From positions 1 through 39,889 of the forward strand of contig PLYR01000049.1 in the NCBI GenBank assembly GCA_003153435.1: DNA of 39,889 bases, read 5' to 3'. Position numbers and translations under genes: made by a program. The notes under the pieces were generated by a model that was not told where the DNA came from, made no database searches, and saw nothing but the letters and a program-made list of their open reading frames with translations. The DNA comes from Bacteroidota bacterium (GTDB taxonomy: Bacteria > Bacteroidota > Bacteroidia > Palsa-965). Of the stretch, positions 1-7,849 are shown one piece after another; within the stretch, counting starts at the first letter, position 1; every line of letters begins with the position of its first letter.

Positions 1-200
1 ATCCCCATCTGCATCTGATTATCTCTCCATTTCTTAGCCTCTTCCCGCCATTTCATCGCTTTATCGAAGTCCTTGTAATTGGCAACTAAGGTAAACCCGT
101 CCTTGTATAATCTTTCACAAATTGCGCTCCCGATTCCTCCTGTGCCTCCAGTTATTAGCGCAACTTTATTATTTTTTACAATGCTATTCTGTTCTTTCAT
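1..200 (-). CDS. phaB: Acetoacetyl-CoA reductase (PhaB-like SDR), N-terminal part
   Basis: This is the first 66 codons of a short-chain dehydrogenase; the rest lies beyond the left edge. After a short lead (MKEQNSIVKNNK) comes beta-strand 1 and the dinucleotide-binding motif VALITGGTGGIGSAI, the TGxxxGxG signature of classical SDR enzymes. The following segment GFTLVANYKD resembles the cofactor-selecting loop of PhaB-type reductases. PhaB reduces acetoacetyl-CoA to (R)-3-hydroxybutyryl-CoA, the monomer used by PHA synthase. The gene lies 67 bases downstream of the PHA synthase on the same strand, which favours PhaB over the related fatty-acid enzyme FabG. The catalytic Ser-Tyr-Lys residues are outside the window, so the PhaB/FabG choice rests on context and the N-terminus alone. 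Confidence 0.75.
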   Translation of the reverse strand, partial: MKEQNSIVKNNKVALITGGTGGIGSAICERLYKDGFTLVANYKDFDKAMKWREEAKKWRDNQMQMG

Positions 201-267
201 AAAATTGAATCTGAATAAAATATAGAATTCGTTAAGCAGGAGATCTGAGTTCAGATTCCTTTCTGGT

Positions 268-2061
268 TTAACCTTTTTCAGTTACATATCTGCCAGGGGC
301 AGGTTCGATCACAGGAAACTCTTTGCTCCCTTCTGCAACAGGTGCTGGAATTTGTTTTCCTGATTTATCGCTCATCCATTGCTCCCAACTAAGCCACCAG
401 CTTCCTTCGCCTTGTTTGGCTGTTTTCTGCCAGGTTTCAAACCCTTCTCCCAGTTTTCCGCCAAACTTAAAGTTGTATTTGTGTTTCACAGAAGGTGCAT
501 TAATTGCACCCATGATGTGACCAGAATCTCCTAAGATGTATTCAACGGGACCGCTAATCAGTTCCGTAGTGGTGAAGGCTGTTCTGCAAGGAGCAATATG
601 GTCTTCAATGGTACCGACAACATAGGCTGGAACATCAATTCTTCCTAAATCAAGCGGAACATTAAACATTCGAAGTGCATTTTTTATCCGGAGTTTATTT
701 TCAAACAACATATTCCGGAGGTAATAGGTATACATTTTTCCAGGCAGGTTTGTGTTGTCGGCAGTCCAGAATAAAACATTGAAAGCAGAAGGGTTCTTTC
801 CTTTGAGGTAGTTATTGGAAACATAATTCCATACCAGTTCATTTGCACGAATGGTATTGAACGCCTGGGCCATGTCAGACCCTTTTAACACTCCTCCTGT
901 AGAAAGTTCTTTTTCAAGTTTAGTGACCAGAGCTTCATCAATAATGGCTCCCATAGGTCCGATGTCTGTAAAGTCGAGCATGGTAGCCAGGAAGGTAACT
1001 GCATTCACAGTATTCTTCTCTGCATCAGCAGCAGGGAATGTTTTTTCTTTTGTCTTCAGTATGGAAAGTGTCATTCCAAGCAAGGTGCCGCCCAGGCAAT
1101 ATCCAAGAGCATTGACCTGTTTGGAGCCACAAATTTTACGTGCCACTTCAAACGCCTTAATGGCTCCCTTTTCTATGTACTCTTCGAAACCGAGGTACCC
1201 CATTGCGGAGGTTGGGTTTTTCCAGGAGATCATAAATACAGTCTGACCTTTTTTAACTGCAAATTCCACCAGAGATTTATCAGGGTGAAGGTCGAGTATA
1301 TAATATTTATTTATCCAGGGTGGAAGTATGACTAAAGGTAATTCAGCAACCTTCTTGGTCAGAGGCGTGTACTGAATCAACTGCATGATTTCATTTTCAA
1401 AAACAACAGACCCTTTTGTAATAGCAAGGTTTTTTCCTACTTCGAAAGCCTGATCATCAGTCTGAGTGATACGTCCTTTCTGCATATCAGAAAGCAAATT
1501 CTGAAACCCATCAATAATGCTCTGCCCTTTCGTATCAGCAGCAAGCTTGAGAGCTTCAGGATTAGTTATGAGAAAGTTGGATGGAGCCAGTGCATCAATC
1601 CATTGTTTGGTATAAAAATTAAGCTTTTCCTTTGATTTTGGATCAAGATCAACAGAGTTGAATATTTCCGTAATCAGTTGGGATATGAGTAGGTAATTCT
1701 GTTTGATAAAATCAAAATAGTAAGGAGATTCATCCCATTCCGGAGCTGAAAACCTGCGGTCTCCTGCAGGCGGGCTGATCACCGGAGTGTAGCTTTTTTC
1801 TTTGTCCAATTGCCTCTCAGCAATTCGTTTAGAAAGCTCAATCTGACTCTGCAAGAAATTAAGGTAGCTGGTCTGGGTTTTTTGGATTGCGTCTTTATCA
1901 GAAACCAATTTACTGGATACCTGAAGATAAGAGGAAGCGAATTCCTGGTATGTCTTCATATATTCAGGGAAATTAGCAATATAATTCTGGGCAAGCTCCT
2001 GTCCGGCCTTAGCCATCTCGCTCGTCAATTCCTGTAACTTAGCTGCTTCCATCTTGTCCAT
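268..2061 (-). CDS. phaC: Class I poly(3-hydroxyalkanoate) synthase
   Basis: The 597-residue product has the length and layout of class I PHA synthases, which polymerise (R)-3-hydroxyacyl-CoA on the surface of storage granules. Residues 1-100 are a helical N-terminal domain. An alpha/beta-hydrolase core follows, with the lipase-like box GYCLGG placing the nucleophile at Cys322. The partners are Asp487 (in GTIEDH) and His515 (in GDSGHI). Both the spacing and absolute positions nearly match the Cys319/Asp480/His508 triad known from the Cupriavidus necator enzyme. The C-terminus contains the conserved tryptophan-rich run GSWWLSWEQWM. It is followed by a phaB-like reductase and preceded by two phasin-like genes, all on the minus strand, so the cluster forms a storage locus. 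The start at 2061 gives a normal N-terminus. No Shine-Dalgarno sequence is evident. Confidence 0.95.
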   Translation of the reverse strand: MDKMEAAKLQELTSEMAKAGQELAQNYIANFPEYMKTYQEFASSYLQVSSKLVSDKDAIQKTQTSYLNFLQSQIELSKRIAERQLDKEKSYTPVISPPAGDRRFSAPEWDESPYYFDFIKQNYLLISQLITEIFNSVDLDPKSKEKLNFYTKQWIDALAPSNFLITNPEALKLAADTKGQSIIDGFQNLLSDMQKGRITQTDDQAFEVGKNLAITKGSVVFENEIMQLIQYTPLTKKVAELPLVILPPWINKYYILDLHPDKSLVEFAVKKGQTVFMISWKNPTSAMGYLGFEEYIEKGAIKAFEVARKICGSKQVNALGYCLGGTLLGMTLSILKTKEKTFPAADAEKNTVNAVTFLATMLDFTDIGPMGAIIDEALVTKLEKELSTGGVLKGSDMAQAFNTIRANELVWNYVSNNYLKGKNPSAFNVLFWTADNTNLPGKMYTYYLRNMLFENKLRIKNALRMFNVPLDLGRIDVPAYVVGTIEDHIAPCRTAFTTTELISGPVEYILGDSGHIMGAINAPSVKHKYNFKFGGKLGEGFETWQKTAKQGEGSWWLSWEQWMSDKSGKQIPAPVAEGSKEFPVIEPAPGRYVTEKG

Positions 2062-2138
2062 GTTGATGTTTGTTCTTTAAGTATTGTCGGTTATTATTTG
2101 GGTGAGCAAAGGAACGATTTTTTTCGCTAAAGAAACAG

Positions 2139-2204
2139 AAGGCCTAATAGCAAACACCTCATTCCGGGATGATTCCGGAACGAGGTGCAGCATCTTCAGG
2201 CCTT
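2139..2204 (-). terminator. Large hairpin between the phasin genes and phaC
   Basis: An inner stem pairs CACCTCATTCCGG (2155-2167) with CCGGAACGAGGTG (2175-2187) over a 7-base loop, with one imperfect position that becomes a G-U wobble in minus-strand RNA. An outer pair AAGGCCT (2139-2145) and AGGCCTT (2198-2204) can extend it. In minus-strand RNA the structure is followed by a moderately U-rich run (ctgtttcttt). It lies 65 bases after the phasin stop and 78 bases before the phaC start. It would act as a terminator or partial attenuator, letting phasins be made in excess of synthase; this role is inferred. Confidence 0.6.
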
Positions 2205-2268
2205 TAGCCATATAAAATTAACGGAAGTTTAATAAGCCAGTAGCCTAAAACATGCTCCTACTGTAATA

Positions 2269-2865
2269 TCAAGCCTTTTCCTTGTGGCTTTGTTTCCACC
2301 AATCAGAAGCCCATTCGGTGAATTTGTTCAGTCCTTTGGTCTGGATTGAAAACAAAGATTCAAGCTGGGAATTGATTGTTTCTCCGAACTTCTCGTTGAA
2401 ATTCAAAGCAAGGTTAGTATGTCTGTTATAGAAATCAAGGATTTCCTTGGTATTCTTAATAGTCAGTTGACGGGATGCTTCAAAGTTATCCTGGATAAGT
2501 TGAAGGACCTTGTCATAATTTTTGCCATCAGATTCTTTGATTGCATCTACCAAACGCGTGTTGAAATCTACGTTCAGCTCCATCTGACGCGTGTAAGAGT
2601 TAATGATGCTGTCAAGTGTATCCTCAGCAAGCTCAATGGATTTCCCAAAAGTCTTTTTCATGCTGGTGGTCACAGAATCATCGATAGCCTGCTCATCGAG
2701 TTGTTTCTTAATAGAATCAACCAGTTTCTTATTAGAATCAAGAGCAGATCCAAGATATTTTGAGTTTGTGTCAATCAGTTCGCGGATAGTTTCTTTTGAT
2801 TTTTCCGCAGTGCCGTTAATGATCCCTTTGATCTTCTCGGCTTTTTCATTCAATGTGGTTTTCAT
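2269..2865 (-). CDS. Phasin-like PHA granule-associated protein
   Basis: The product has 198 residues, no signal peptide and no membrane segment. It is rich in Lys, Glu, Ser, Thr and Asn, and appears almost wholly alpha-helical with long amphipathic stretches. The C-terminus has the aromatic segment FTEWASDWWKQS, similar to the ends of many phasins. Phasins coat PHA granules and control their number and size. I recognise the type from composition, length and position rather than from an exact motif. It sits 20 bases downstream of a second phasin-like gene and upstream of PHA synthase, which strongly supports the role. A hairpin follows the stop codon. Confidence is high for a granule-associated protein and lower for any named phasin subfamily. 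Confidence 0.75.
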   Translation of the reverse strand: MKTTLNEKAEKIKGIINGTAEKSKETIRELIDTNSKYLGSALDSNKKLVDSIKKQLDEQAIDDSVTTSMKKTFGKSIELAEDTLDSIINSYTRQMELNVDFNTRLVDAIKESDGKNYDKVLQLIQDNFEASRQLTIKNTKEILDFYNRHTNLALNFNEKFGETINSQLESLFSIQTKGLNKFTEWASDWWKQSHKEKA

Positions 2866-2885
2866 GTTCCCGTTTTTTTAAATAA

Positions 2886-3602
2886 TTAAATTGTTGTTTT
2901 TTCTTTCTTAGCTGTTCCATTGGTTGCTTTAATGACCGTAGGGGTCTTTTCAGCGGCCTGATTCATAAAATCTGACCATAGTTTCATGTTCTGATTTACC
3001 ATGCTGGTTAATTCCTTATTCAGCCCTGTAAATACCTCCAGTGCACTTTTGCCCTGAGTTTCTGAATGCTTTGTTAAGGTCTCACGGAATGTGTTGAATG
3101 ACTCCTGAGTTGAATGGAAGCTTTTTTCAAAGTCCTTTTTCAGTTTAGCGGTCATCTCTTGTCCGTCTTTGGTTGTTTCTGTAAACTGACTCTGAAGGGT
3201 ATCAGCAAATTTTTTGTTGAATTCTTCAATCGTCTTTGCTTCCTTTACATAGGATTCAAAGAGTTCGTTTATATTTTCTTTTGAAAATGCCTCAGGCCCT
3301 TTCAATTTGCTGAATTTTGTAAAATTTTCGAGCGTGGTCTTGGAGATAGATGCAACACTGTCTAGATTCTTTCGGGTGATCTCTTTCATTTCAGACATGA
3401 GTTTATTCGTTTTCTCAGTCATTTCCTTACCAAGGGTTCCAAATCCTGTATTCAGGCTACTATTCACAATTGCAGAAGCAGACTCAACTTGTTTCATATA
3501 AACATCAGCAGCCATTTTAGTAGTTTCCTGAAACCACTTCATTGAATCGTTCATTGTTTTCTGAAATGATTCCGCACCTTCCTGAAATTTGTCCATGCTC
3601 AT
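2886..3602 (-). CDS. Phasin-like PHA granule-associated protein, first gene of the cluster
   Basis: This 238-residue cytoplasmic protein is predicted to be helical throughout. Early repeats of the type FQKTMNDSMKWFQETTKMA and a long Lys/Glu/Thr/Ser-rich amphipathic middle are typical of phasins. A short basic end (residues about 218-238: Thr, Lys, Ala, Pro) resembles tails seen on some phasins and nucleoid-associated PHA proteins. It is the promoter-proximal gene of the PHA cluster, with an exact TATCTTTG promoter box 63 bases upstream of the start. The two phasin-like proteins share composition but not an obvious alignment, so they look like separate paralogues or functionally distinct coat proteins, not a recent duplication. 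The nearest alternative is a generic coiled-coil protein, which the context makes unlikely. Confidence 0.75.
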   Translation of the reverse strand: MSMDKFQEGAESFQKTMNDSMKWFQETTKMAADVYMKQVESASAIVNSSLNTGFGTLGKEMTEKTNKLMSEMKEITRKNLDSVASISKTTLENFTKFSKLKGPEAFSKENINELFESYVKEAKTIEEFNKKFADTLQSQFTETTKDGQEMTAKLKKDFEKSFHSTQESFNTFRETLTKHSETQGKSALEVFTGLNKELTSMVNQNMKLWSDFMNQAAEKTPTVIKATNGTAKKEKTTI

Positions 3603-3664
3603 GTTGCTGTCTTTTATTTAGATTAAATTGAATTTTAGTGGGATAAAACTTATTTTTTGTGCTA

Positions 3665-3672
3665 CAAAGATA
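3665..3672 (-). promoter_or_regulatory. Bacteroidota -7 box for the phasin operon
   Basis: The minus strand reads TATCTTTG, an exact match to the Bacteroidota consensus TAnnTTTG. Transcription would begin near 3657, leaving a leader of about 55 bases before the start at 3602. A TTGG lies upstream at a shorter distance than the usual -33 element, so the -33 match is weak. The remaining 3673-3979 is AT-rich and holds no gene I can support. Near matches on the plus strand lie at 3780-3787 (TATATTCG) and 3941-3948 (TACCTTCG); the latter could serve the glycosyltransferase gene. Confidence 0.5.
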
Positions 3673-3979
3673 TGTTTATTTAGTTTCCAACAGAATTTTG
3701 TTGAAAACTTTAGGATCAATCTCAATATTTAATTATCATTTCCATTAAACTACGCCAGGCGCTTTTGAATTTCAATAAATATATTCGCCAAAAGTAATTC
3801 TAACTGTTAAGTAATAAAATGACAATGGTCAGGAGTTTGAGAATTTAACGATGAAGCAGAAGATTTGAATTTAAGTTTTGGTTTAACATATTCATCTTTA
3901 CAATATTAAGAGCTTTCTCAATGCCTATCCGGAATCTATTTACCTTCGCCCAGATTGAATAATACTCATTAATCTTGCT

Positions 3980-5539
3980 ATGAACTGGAAGGTAACTTTG
4001 GAAGATTTCAAGAAATCGAGTTATTTCCCCCGATTTTCCGGTTGGGCCTTTCTCTCTCTCTTTATAGTTTTATGCCTGGTATATAATTACCCCCATATTC
4101 TTTCTTTATCCCCACAAAGCGTGCACCAATGGAGGCAGTGCGATTGTCTTTCAATTACTCTTAACTATTATCAGGATCATACCAGTTTTTTTCAGCCTTC
4201 GGTGCATTATTTAGGGAGAGATGGAACTGGAAAAACAGTAAGTGATTTTCCATTGATCTATTTTTTTGTTGCCCAGTTATGGAAAATATTCGGGCAACAT
4301 GAATTCATCTTCAGATTATTGAATCTTATTCTGTTTTTCTTTGGTATGTTCGCTTTGTTCCGACTTTTTGAGCTATGGTTGAAAGACTCTGTCCTGGCTT
4401 TGATCTTCCCGTTTTTTTTATTTACCTCACCGGTTATTACCTATTATGCAAATAACTTTCTGATGAATGTGCCCGCATTGTCATTGGGCATGATCGGTTT
4501 ATATTTCTTTTTCAGGTTTCTGGGTACCTCAGAAAGCAGGCATTTCATTCTTTTCTGCCTGTTTTATTCGTTGGCAGGATTGTTAAAAATCTCCTCCCTT
4601 TTAAGCTTTTGTGGAATATGCGCTTTGTTTCTGCTGGAAGTGATCTCTATTCAAATCAGACCTGACCGAAAAATATTCTCCCGACCGTTTACTCAGGGAG
4701 TATTGCTTGCTGCAGTCTTCATCATTCAATTGATCTGGTATTCCTTTGCTGCCTATTACAATAACCGATATAACAGCGGAATTTTCCTGGTTGGCACCCT
4801 CCCGTTATGGGAATTGAACTCCGGGCAGGTTAGAGAAGTTATCCAAGCAGTGAGGCATCATATTGATTGGGATTATTTTCGGAGAGAGACTCAGATCCTG
4901 CTTGTTTGCATGTTTGTGCTGGTGCTTTGCTATTACAAACAAATGAGCCGAACTCTATTTGTGATTCTGGTGGTCATGACATTTGGGATGGCTTCTTATC
5001 TGATTCTGTTTTTTCAGGCATTGAAGGATCATGATTACTACACAACAGACCTGTTTATTTTAGTACCGGTCATCCTACTTGCTTTCCTTAGTGTTCTCCA
5101 AACAAAATTTCCAGGAGTTTACAATTCGCTTCTGTTTCGTTTTGTTGCAATAATATTCCTAATCCATAATATAGATTTCGACAGAATGCGGATGGAGGGG
5201 CGATACGGATCCGAAGGCTGGGAAAATAGAATATATTTAGACCACCTTCAACATTTCGAAACAATAGGGCCTTACCTGCGTGGACTTGGAATCAAAAAAG
5301 AAGACCCTGTACTTAGTTTATCAGATAATAGCATCAATATATCCTTGTATTTGATGAATCAGAAAGGCTGGACGAATTATGGAATAGGGATGGACAGTTC
5401 ACTAATTCGTGAAAAAATAAGGATGGGAGCCCGGTATCTTTTTCTCTATGATGAAGAAAGCAAAATGAACAAATCATTGCAACCATTCCTTCATAGGCCA
5501 ATCGGAACGTATAAGACCATCGAGATTTATAAGCTGTAA
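3980..5539 (+). CDS. GT-C family membrane glycosyltransferase (PMT/ArnT-like)
   Basis: The 519-residue protein has about ten hydrophobic membrane segments. The first, at residues about 22-44, is followed by an external loop carrying HQWRQCD (residues 49-55). This matches the H-x-W-R-Q-x-D signature common in bacterial GT-C glycosyltransferases of the ArnT/PMT group, in which the loop acid is catalytic. These enzymes use a polyprenyl-phosphate sugar and act on the periplasmic face of the inner membrane, on lipid or protein acceptors. The C-terminal 110 residues are a soluble extracytoplasmic domain. The gene stands alone, converging with the oligopeptidase gene (35-base gap). A near-consensus TACCTTCG box lies at 3941-3948. 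The acceptor cannot be told from sequence. Confidence 0.75.
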   Translation: MNWKVTLEDFKKSSYFPRFSGWAFLSLFIVLCLVYNYPHILSLSPQSVHQWRQCDCLSITLNYYQDHTSFFQPSVHYLGRDGTGKTVSDFPLIYFFVAQLWKIFGQHEFIFRLLNLILFFFGMFALFRLFELWLKDSVLALIFPFFLFTSPVITYYANNFLMNVPALSLGMIGLYFFFRFLGTSESRHFILFCLFYSLAGLLKISSLLSFCGICALFLLEVISIQIRPDRKIFSRPFTQGVLLAAVFIIQLIWYSFAAYYNNRYNSGIFLVGTLPLWELNSGQVREVIQAVRHHIDWDYFRRETQILLVCMFVLVLCYYKQMSRTLFVILVVMTFGMASYLILFFQALKDHDYYTTDLFILVPVILLAFLSVLQTKFPGVYNSLLFRFVAIIFLIHNIDFDRMRMEGRYGSEGWENRIYLDHLQHFETIGPYLRGLGIKKEDPVLSLSDNSINISLYLMNQKGWTNYGIGMDSSLIREKIRMGARYLFLYDEESKMNKSLQPFLHRPIGTYKTIEIYKL

Positions 5540-5574
5540 GGGCTACCTGGACAGGAAGAGGGGAGAGCGGGACT

Positions 5575-7701
5575 TTAACTTTTCCCGTACTTCATACCGA
5601 GGTTAAAAAAAACGAAACTCCACATATCTGTAAATTCATCAATCTGCTTGGAGGTGGGTTTCCCTCCCGCATGTCCGGCATTTATGTCGATCCGGATAAG
5701 GATGGGCTGGTCACTCCGGTTTTTATCCTGAAGAGTGGCTGCAAATTTAAAGGAGTGAGCGGGCACCACTCTATCATCATGATCTCCGGTTAGGACCAGG
5801 GTTGCCGGATATGGAGCTTCCTTCACATTATGTAAAGGTGAATATTTAAAAAGGCATTTAAACTCCTCTTCATTACTACTAAGTCCATAATCACCGGCCC
5901 ATGCTTTTCCGATTGTAAAAAGGTGATAACGTAGCATATCAAGAACACCAACAGTTGGCAAAGCCACTTTCGCCAGGTCTGGCTTTTGAGTCATGACAGC
6001 TCCGATCAGCAGACCTCCATTGGAGCGACCATGAATAGCAAGTTTCTCATGCGAGGTGTATTTTTCATTGATCAGGTATTCAGCGGCAGCGATGAAGTCA
6101 TCAAAAACATTCTGTTTCTTACATTTTATCCCTGCTTTATGCCAGTCTTCTCCATATTCACCTCCTCCTCGCAAGTTTGCCACTGCATATACACCACCGT
6201 TCTCCAGGAAAATTGCGCGATCGATCCTGAACTCAGGGGTATAGCTCACATTAAACCCTCCGTATCCGAATAGAAAGGTAGGATTATTTCCGTCCAGCTT
6301 GGTTCCTTTTTTGCAGGTAATAAACATGGGAATCTTAGTACCATCCTTGCTGGAGTAAAATACTTGCTTGGTTTCCAACTCATCGGAATTGAAATCAATT
6401 ACCGGTTTGCTATAAACGGTCAGAGCATAGGTACTAATATTGTATTGATAAACTATAGGAGGAGCAATATAAGTGGTAAAAGAAAAAAAGAAAAGAGAAT
6501 CTTCCCGATCCGAATTGAGGTTGCCTATAGTTCCCAGACCTCCAGGCTCAATTTGCCGTTCTTCTTTCCCTTCTTTAGAATATAAGTACAGTTTGTTTGT
6601 TACATCTTTCAGATAATTTACAACCAGTTTGTTTTCTGTAACCTTGACAGTCTCCAGCAGGTCGTTTTTTTCTGGAATCAGAGTTTTCCATGCAGCTTCT
6701 CCCGGGTTGTTCAGATCGACTGTAATAAGCCGGTATTTGGGTGCCTTTCGGTTTGTTTTGATGTACAAGGTTGATTTTATCTGATCGATCACTTTATATT
6801 CGCTCTCAAACGTTTCACTGATCGTTATAAAAGGGGAGTCCTTTCTGGTAAGGTCTTTCACTCTCAATGATCCTCCACTGGTTGATTCACTCGAATAAAG
6901 GTAAAGATGAGTTTCATCCTCTGAAACCTCTGCAAAATGACCTTGTTTAGGATGCTCCTTGTCTTCAAAGAACAAAATATCCTGACTCTGATCTGTTCCT
7001 GTGTGATGATACCAGATTTTCTGGTTTTCGTTTTTTGCAGTCATTTCTTTTCCGGCGCCAGGAGCATCAAAACGCCCGTAATAAAAGCCATCTCCCTTCC
7101 AGGCAATTTCTGAGAATTTCACCCATTCGAGCCGGTCTCCAAGCACTTTACCGGTTTCAATTTCCATGATCTGTATGGTTTCCCAGTCAGATCCCGCCTT
7201 ACTGGTAGCATAAGCAAGGTATTTGCCATCTTTAGACAGGCTGATTACCGATAAGGATACTGTTCCATCGGCTGACAAGGTGTTTGGATCCAGTAATATT
7301 CTGGATACTCCCTGGCTTCCTTCCCGAATCATTAAGACACTCTGATTTTGCGTTCCTGAATTATAATAATAGAGATAATACTTTCCTTTGTGGAAAGGAG
7401 TTCCAACTTTCTCAAAGGACCATATTTTAGTGAGTCTGTCCCTGATCTTTTCACGATATGGAATTTTGGAGAGGTAATCGTATGTAACCTCATTTTCTTT
7501 TTTGACCCATGCCTCCGTTTCTTCCGAATGGTCATTTTCAAGCCAGCGGTAAGGGTCGAATACTGTATTTCCGAAGTAGATATCTTTCTGATCAGATTTT
7601 TGAGTTGCCGGATAAATCAATTTTCCATAGGATTGAGATTGGATACTTGAACAGTTGAGCAGGAGGCCTGCGAGAAACAAGGTTAAGGAGAGTCTTTTCA
7701 T
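5575..7701 (-). CDS. Prolyl oligopeptidase family serine peptidase (S9A), predicted lipoprotein
   Basis: The 708-residue product has the two-domain plan of prolyl endopeptidases: an N-terminal beta-propeller (about residues 85-430) and a C-terminal alpha/beta-hydrolase. The nucleophile is Ser560 in GRSNGG, the acid Asp642 in GDHDDRVVP (with the substrate-binding Arg644), and the base His677 in AGHAGG. These positions nearly coincide with 554/641/680 of the porcine enzyme. The N-terminus is a lipoprotein signal (hydrophobic run ending LLLNC), predicting Cys17 lipidation and an envelope location, whereas mammalian POP is cytosolic. It should cleave short peptides after proline. An exact TATTTTTG promoter box on the minus strand at 7719-7726 gives a very short leader. 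Confidence 0.93.
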   Translation of the reverse strand: MKRLSLTLFLAGLLLNCSSIQSQSYGKLIYPATQKSDQKDIYFGNTVFDPYRWLENDHSEETEAWVKKENEVTYDYLSKIPYREKIRDRLTKIWSFEKVGTPFHKGKYYLYYYNSGTQNQSVLMIREGSQGVSRILLDPNTLSADGTVSLSVISLSKDGKYLAYATSKAGSDWETIQIMEIETGKVLGDRLEWVKFSEIAWKGDGFYYGRFDAPGAGKEMTAKNENQKIWYHHTGTDQSQDILFFEDKEHPKQGHFAEVSEDETHLYLYSSESTSGGSLRVKDLTRKDSPFITISETFESEYKVIDQIKSTLYIKTNRKAPKYRLITVDLNNPGEAAWKTLIPEKNDLLETVKVTENKLVVNYLKDVTNKLYLYSKEGKEERQIEPGGLGTIGNLNSDREDSLFFFSFTTYIAPPIVYQYNISTYALTVYSKPVIDFNSDELETKQVFYSSKDGTKIPMFITCKKGTKLDGNNPTFLFGYGGFNVSYTPEFRIDRAIFLENGGVYAVANLRGGGEYGEDWHKAGIKCKKQNVFDDFIAAAEYLINEKYTSHEKLAIHGRSNGGLLIGAVMTQKPDLAKVALPTVGVLDMLRYHLFTIGKAWAGDYGLSSNEEEFKCLFKYSPLHNVKEAPYPATLVLTGDHDDRVVPAHSFKFAATLQDKNRSDQPILIRIDINAGHAGGKPTSKQIDEFTDMWSFVFFNLGMKYGKS

Positions 7702-7718
7702 GAAAAGAAGGTAAAACT

Positions 7719-7726
7719 CAAAAATA
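7719..7726 (-). promoter_or_regulatory. Bacteroidota -7 box for the prolyl oligopeptidase
   Basis: The minus strand reads TATTTTTG, matching TAnnTTTG. Transcription would start near 7712, about 11 bases before the start codon at 7701. A near match on the other strand, TATATTCG at 7824-7831, could drive the divergent surface-protein gene. Confidence 0.4.
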
Positions 7727-7849
7727 GCAAATTCCCATCTACTTTTGGTATAGAGAACTTGTAGTTAGGTCGGGAACTGTCTGATGTTCGTCTATTTAGC
7801 TTTGATTCTTGGTTGAATTAAGCTATATTCGAAGCTCCTAAAATTTAAG

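Noticed and set aside
851-1246. 131-codon open frame on the plus strand inside phaC
   Set aside because: It lies wholly opposite the conserved synthase core, including the active-site region, and shows no recognisable domain.
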